Shown: one piece after another, positions 60,647 through 64,000 of the stretch
How the letters are laid out: each line of letters opens with the position of its first letter
Position numbering within the stretch: the stretch's first letter is position 1
Origin: Acidimicrobiales bacterium
GTDB lineage: Bacteria > Actinomycetota > Acidimicrobiia > Acidimicrobiales > Aldehydirespiratoraceae
Assembly: GCA_040219515.1 (NCBI GenBank)
Contig: JAVJSI010000018.1
Coordinates: 186,001 to 250,000 of the forward strand
Reading direction: 5' to 3'
Length of the DNA: 64,000 nt
The notes under the pieces: generated by a model
What the model was told of the DNA's origin: nothing
The model's input: only the letters and a program-made list of their open reading frames with translations
The model's database searches: none
Translations under genes and position numbers: made by a program

Positions 60647-60676
60647 CGTCGAATTCTCTGTCGTCGAATTCTCTGT
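60647..60676. repeat. 15-bp tandem duplication upstream of rsiG
   Basis: CGTCGAATTCTCTGT is repeated twice in tandem (60647-60661, 60662-60676) in the 77-base spacer between the RsiG-like start and the MoaD-like stop. It may lie in the rsiG promoter region, but no clear -10/-35 pair was seen with it. Confidence 0.8.
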
Positions 60677-60699
60677 CTTCGATCACTGTCGGCGGCAGC

Positions 60700-60960
60700 C
60701 TACCGGGACCGGCGCGGCCCGCCGGACCCGCCCGAGACGGGGGGCAGCACCGCCACCTCGTCGTCGTCGGAAACGGGGTGGCTCCGCTCCGTGGCTTCCC
60801 CGTTGCACCACACCGCGGCGGTGTCGAGCACGCCCGCGAACACTTCGCCGTACTCGGCCACTGCCGCGTCGAGCACCTCCCCCACGGTGGCACCGGCGAA
60901 CTCGTCGGCTTTCGTACCGGCCGCCTCGCGGGCGGATGCGAACAAGCGAAGCTGTGCCAT
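60700..60960 (-). CDS. MoaD/ThiS-family sulfur carrier with C-terminal extension
   Basis: This 86-residue ubiquitin-like protein begins [20 protein letters not shown] and ends [18 protein letters not shown]. The family ends in Gly-Gly, which is adenylated and thiocarboxylated. Here the usual PPVxGG end falls at residues 73-78 but eight more residues follow, including a second Gly-Gly. The protein may need trimming, or the second Gly-Gly pair may not be used. The ATG at 60960 lies 66 bases from the divergent phosphatase. No other molybdopterin gene is present in the window. Confidence 0.8.
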   Translation of the reverse strand: MAQLRLFASAREAAGTKADEFAGATVGEVLDAAVAEYGEVFAGVLDTAAVWCNGEATERSHPVSDDDEVAVLPPVSGGSGGPRRSR

Positions 60961-61026
60961 CGGACGCCACGGTAGCGGCGCCATCCCCACCGGTGTCAGT
61001 GCGCGCCGATACGGTCGGCATCGATC

Positions 61027-61620
61027 ATGTTGAACGTGCTCCTCGCCCGACACGGGCAGTCCGAATGGAACGCGGCCGGCCGTTGGCAGGGGCAGGCCGA
61101 CCCCCCGTTGTCCGACCTCGGCCGCGCCCAGGCCGCCGGCGCCGCCGACCAGCTCGGCAGCTTCGACGCGATCATCGCGAGCGACCTCGACCGGGCCCTC
61201 ACCACCGCCATGATCATCGCCGACCGCCTCGGCGTCGGCCCGGTGCTCGTGGAGCCCGCCTTTCGCGAACGCCACGCCGGCGAGTACGAGGGCCTCACCC
61301 GCGAAGAGATCGACGAGCGCTTCCCCGGCAACCTCGACAACGGCATCTGGCCGCCGGGCTGGGAGCTCGACACCGACGTGCACGCGCGCGTGGCCGATGC
61401 CCTCGAGCGGGTCCGCGCCGAGATCGGCAGCGGCGACGTGCTGATCGTGTCGCACGGCGGAGTGATCTACAGCCTCGAGGGCCACCACGGCGCGCCCTAC
61501 CAACGCATCGCCAACCTCGGCGCCCGCTGGTTCCACCACGACGACCGCGGCTGGCGCCTCGGCGAGCGCGTCCAGCTCTCGCCCGACGACGTCACCATCG
61601 AGAACCAGGACATCCTCTAG
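61027..61620 (+). CDS. Histidine phosphatase family protein (phosphoglycerate mutase-like)
   Basis: This 197-residue protein has the RHG motif [21 protein letters not shown] near residue 6, with the catalytic His. The Glu acid is in [16 protein letters not shown] near 80, and the second His lies in [15 protein letters not shown] near 143. The length is typical of small cofactor-dependent phosphatases, not of glycolytic mutase (about 250). The partner gene for mutase in mycobacteria, gpm1, also lies near mshA. It is followed two bases later by the metallopeptidase gene. The substrate is not determined. Confidence 0.85.
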   Translation: MLNVLLARHGQSEWNAAGRWQGQADPPLSDLGRAQAAGAADQLGSFDAIIASDLDRALTTAMIIADRLGVGPVLVEPAFRERHAGEYEGLTREEIDERFPGNLDNGIWPPGWELDTDVHARVADALERVRAEIGSGDVLIVSHGGVIYSLEGHHGAPYQRIANLGARWFHHDDRGWRLGERVQLSPDDVTIENQDIL

Positions 61621-61622
61621 CG

Positions 61623-62192
61623 ATGATGTCGTCTCGCTATCCCGTCGAGGTGATCCGGTCCGAGAAGCGGGTCAAGACCGTCTCGGCCCGCATCGTCGAC
61701 GGGGTCATCCGCGTGCGTATCCCGTCGTGGATGTCGGCCGCCGATGAGCAGAAGTTCGTGGCCGACGTCGTCGAGCGCATCGAGCAGGAGCGTCGGTCGC
61801 ACGCCATCGACCTGACCACCCGGGCCGCGGCGCTCGCCGAGCGTTTCGAGCTCCCCACCCCCGAGTCGATCCGGTGGTCCAAGACCCAACGCCAGCGCTG
61901 GGGGTCGTGCTCGGTGCATCGCGGCGACATCCGCATCTCCGACCGTCTCGTCGACGTGCCGCCCTGGGTGCTCGATCACGTCATCGTGCACGAGCTCGCC
62001 CATCTCGTCGTGGCCGACCACTCCCCCGCGTTCGAGGCGCTCGTCAACCGCAACCCGCTCGCCGAACGGGCCACCGGCTATCTCCTCGCCGTGAGCGAAC
62101 GACTCGACCGCATCGATCAGACCGGTGCGGCCCCGGCCAGTGCTGATCAGGCCGGGGCCGACGACTACGACGAACTCGACGCCGCCGGCTGA
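61623..62192 (+). CDS. YgjP/SprT-like (M48-type) metallopeptidase domain protein
   Basis: This 189-residue soluble protein has the YgjP-family pattern: [25 protein letters not shown] near residue 87, then [20 protein letters not shown] with HELAH at 123-127 and the third His at 133. The family is a zinc-dependent hydrolase group; the substrate in most members is unknown. The ATG at 61623 is two bases after the phosphatase stop, so the two genes are co-transcribed. A further Met codon follows directly. Its end overlaps the convergent AarF kinase by 28 bases. Confidence 0.85.
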   Translation: MMSSRYPVEVIRSEKRVKTVSARIVDGVIRVRIPSWMSAADEQKFVADVVERIEQERRSHAIDLTTRAAALAERFELPTPESIRWSKTQRQRWGSCSVHRGDIRISDRLVDVPPWVLDHVIVHELAHLVVADHSPAFEALVNRNPLAERATGYLLAVSERLDRIDQTGAAPASADQAGADDYDELDAAG

Positions 62193-63640
62193 TCATCGCG
62201 GCGGCCGGCCAACCAGCCGGCCTCTTCAACGCCCAGCGGTGTGCTCGGCGGAGCATCGGTCCACACCCAGAGTTCCTCGGAGATCGCCCGCCAGTTCGCG
62301 GTGGCCCTCAGCTGACCGAGGATCGAGAACAGTCCCAGGTTGATTCGCTGGATCAGCGCGAACGTGGGCGGCACATTGGTGTGGCGAAGGATCTCGTGGG
62401 TCTTGGCGTCGAACGTCTGCCGCAACAGGCGGGCGCTGTACTCCGGTGTGACCGTGACCGGCTCGTTGTCGAGAATGAGCTCGTAGTAGGCGGCGAACCA
62501 GTCGAAGATCTCCTGGTCGGTGAACGGCGCACCCGGGCGCAGGACTTCCTGCGACTCGGCCGCGTCGCGGAACTGGGCGGGGTCACGGTCGATCATCGCC
62601 CTGATGAGCACCGCGAACTGATCGACCTCCTCGGCGGCGAAGTGCTTGACCAACCCGAAATCGAGGAAGGCGACCCGACCGTCGTCGGCCAGCATGTAGT
62701 TGCCGGGATGCGGGTCGCCGTTGAACACGTACTGGCGATTGAGGCTGCGGAAGACGAAGCGGTAGACGATCTCCGCGACCCGCTGGCGCTCCTCGAGCTC
62801 GGAGGTGAACGCGTCCTCGAACGGTCGCCCGGCCACGAACTCCGTCGTGAGCACGTTGCCCGTCGAGAGCTCCTCGATCACGGCCGGCACCCAGACGTGG
62901 GGGTGGCCCGCGTAGTAGTCGCAGAACAGTCGCTGGTTGGCGGCCTCCTGGCGATAGTCGAGCTCCTCGTTGATGCGATCCCGAAGCTCGGCGACCAGTT
63001 CGTCGGGGTTGAGGCCCGGGTAGACCATCCCGAGCAGCATCGCCAGCCGTTCGGTGTTGTCGAGATCTGCCGCGATGGCCTCGGCGATGCCCGGGTACTG
63101 GACCTTCACCGCCACTTCGCGGCCATCGAGGGTCGTCGCCCGATGGACCTGTCCTATCGACGCAGCTGCGATCGGCTCTGGCTGCACATCGGCGAAGAGC
63201 TCGTGGAGGGGGCGACCGAGCGAGCGTTCGATCTCGGTGAGGGCCAGATCCGACGGCATCGGCGGGGCGTCGGCGCGCAGCGTGGCCAGCGCCACGCGCA
63301 TCGGCTCGGGCATGCCGTCGTCGAGATAGCTCGCCATCTGGCCGAGCTTCATCAACGCACCCTTCATCTCGCCGAGAGCGCCGACCACGTCGTCGGCCTC
63401 GCGCCGTTCGAGTTCGGCCTGGAGCCGACGCCGTGTCTCGTCCGAGGCAAGACGAGAACGAGCCCTCGTGACGCCGCGGTCCGTCGCGCGACGGGCGACG
63501 AGACGTCCCATCGCCACGCGGCGGCGGCCCTTGCTGACGGCGCTGATCGGCGATTCGCCGGCCGGCTGTCGCACCCGCCGCCACGCCAGGGCGCCGAGCA
63601 CGACACCCATGAGCGCAGCGACGGGGGCCAGCCGCTTCAT
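62165..63640 (-). CDS. AarF/ABC1/UbiB-family atypical protein kinase
   Basis: This 491-residue protein starts at the ATG at 63640, one base after the stop of the small gene behind it. After an N-terminal helix it has the ABC1 motif [16 protein letters not shown] near residue 93, then the Ala-rich loop [25 protein letters not shown] near 160 with the catalytic Lys. [27 protein letters not shown] near 308 contains the metal-binding Asp residues. The family includes UbiB and COQ8, which support quinone or lipid transport and synthesis. The genes of quinone synthesis are not in the window, so the link to the respiratory operons is only thematic. Confidence 0.92.
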   Translation of the reverse strand: MKRLAPVAALMGVVLGALAWRRVRQPAGESPISAVSKGRRRVAMGRLVARRATDRGVTRARSRLASDETRRRLQAELERREADDVVGALGEMKGALMKLGQMASYLDDGMPEPMRVALATLRADAPPMPSDLALTEIERSLGRPLHELFADVQPEPIAAASIGQVHRATTLDGREVAVKVQYPGIAEAIAADLDNTERLAMLLGMVYPGLNPDELVAELRDRINEELDYRQEAANQRLFCDYYAGHPHVWVPAVIEELSTGNVLTTEFVAGRPFEDAFTSELEERQRVAEIVYRFVFRSLNRQYVFNGDPHPGNYMLADDGRVAFLDFGLVKHFAAEEVDQFAVLIRAMIDRDPAQFRDAAESQEVLRPGAPFTDQEIFDWFAAYYELILDNEPVTVTPEYSARLLRQTFDAKTHEILRHTNVPPTFALIQRINLGLFSILGQLRATANWRAISEELWVWTDAPPSTPLGVEEAGWLAGRRDDQPAASSSS

Positions 63641-63641
63641 G

Positions 63642-63845
63642 TCAGACCGGGTCGGTCGGGACATCGCTGCTTGGTTCAACAGTGTCCAGACCGGCCACGA
63701 GGGCTTCGGCGGCGTCGAGGTCGTCGGCGTCGAGCGCCTCCAGCGCCCCGGCAACGCTGTCGAGGTCGGCCTCGAACCCGTCGAGCGTCTCCTCGCCGGC
63801 GAGGGCGGGGGCGGCCGGCACGTCGTCGGACTGGGAGTTGGACAC
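63642..63845 (-). CDS. Small acidic protein of unknown function upstream of aarF
   Basis: The GTG at 63845 has AGGAG six bases upstream and gives 67 residues (VSNSQSDDVPAAPALAGEETL...); an ATG at 63860 would add five. The protein is very acidic and Ala-rich with LDSVAGALEALDADDLDAAEALVAGLDTVE, which looks like a helix repeat of about 15 residues. No family is recognised. Its stop is one base before the AarF start, so the two genes are coupled. It may be a small regulatory or disordered protein. Confidence 0.55.
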   Translation of the reverse strand: MSNSQSDDVPAAPALAGEETLDGFEADLDSVAGALEALDADDLDAAEALVAGLDTVEPSSDVPTDPV

Positions 63846-63948
63846 CTCGTGCTCCTGCATCCCGGCGAGACTAGCGAGCACCCGGGTCACTCGGCATCGG
63901 CCCCGACGGTTTGGCCACGACCCGACCGAGCGGGGCACAGTGGCACCC

Positions 63949-64000
63949 ATGACCCTCGCCTCCGACGACGCCCGGCATCCCCACGCCGGCCTGCCCTTCA
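63949..64000 (+). CDS. Start of an unknown gene, cut by the window edge
   Basis: An open frame begins at the ATG at 63949 and runs off the end after 17 codons (MTLASDDARHPHAGLPF). It diverges from the small acidic gene with 103 bases between. The visible residues do not identify a family. The call rests on the divergent arrangement and open frame only. Confidence 0.4.
   Translation, partial: MTLASDDARHPHAGLPF

Noticed and set aside
1-64000. tRNA, rRNA, riboswitch, phage and transposase genes.
   Set aside because: None was recognised in the spacers on either strand; the spacers are short and lack cloverleaf or conserved RNA motifs as far as can be seen by eye. A covariance-model search would decide.

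Overview
The window is high-GC DNA with dense, mostly minus-strand operons that overlap by a few bases and often start at GTG. Mycothiol glycosyltransferase MshA, a rex-hemACD-type heme operon, an RsiG-like protein, a SARP regulator and the actinobacterial form of many proteins point to an actinobacterium. My best guess is the class Acidimicrobiia (Ilumatobacter-like); that rank is an inference from gene style, not a database match.

Layout. (1) 1-7655, minus: a complex I operon in the order nuoA-B-C-D-H-I-J-K-L-(M, cut by the left edge), without nuoE, nuoF and nuoG. (2) 7837-18243: accessory genes: a TylF-type methyltransferase, a secreted SLH-repeat protein, a cluster of three regulators (two share a C-terminal domain, the third is a SARP), an AttH-like protein, an MFS transporter and a phosphotransferase. 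(3) 18299-40901, minus: about 22.6 kb of almost gapless same-strand genes. A b6f/bc-type quinol:cytochrome c reductase (small membrane protein, 8Fe ferredoxin, cytochrome b6-like subunit, subunit IV-like protein, Rieske protein, diheme cytochrome c, unknown membrane protein) runs directly into a complete second complex I operon nuoA-N with the NADH module. A monoheme cytochrome c diverges at 41168. (4) 41993-45389: a secreted HEXXH protein, pgi, and a YceI-family protein. (5) 45431-52293, minus: the heme pathway rex-hemA-hemC-hemD(GNAT)-orf-hemB-hemL, with a near-consensus Rex operator before rex. (6) 52367-58203: acyl-CoA ligase, CAP-domain protein, ABC exporter, a 29-residue membrane peptide, SAM hydrolase-family protein, proC. 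(7) 58354-64000: YbjN protein, mshA, RsiG-like protein, MoaD-like protein, histidine phosphatase, YgjP-like metallopeptidase, AarF kinase and two small or partial genes.

How it fits together: the window encodes most of an aerobic electron chain. NADH enters through Nuo-2, and an unknown donor, perhaps reduced ferredoxin, would serve Nuo-1. Both reduce quinone, which the b6f-like complex oxidises to reduce membrane-anchored c-type cytochromes. The heme genes beside it are controlled by the NAD(H)-sensing repressor Rex, so cofactor supply is tied to respiratory state.

No rRNA, tRNA, CRISPR array, phage or transposase gene was seen. No stretch longer than 300 bases lacks a gene; the longest gap is the 266-base divergent region 40902-41167. 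Starts given as GTG or TTG were chosen from ribosome-binding sites, overlaps and family N-termini, and are less certain than the stops.
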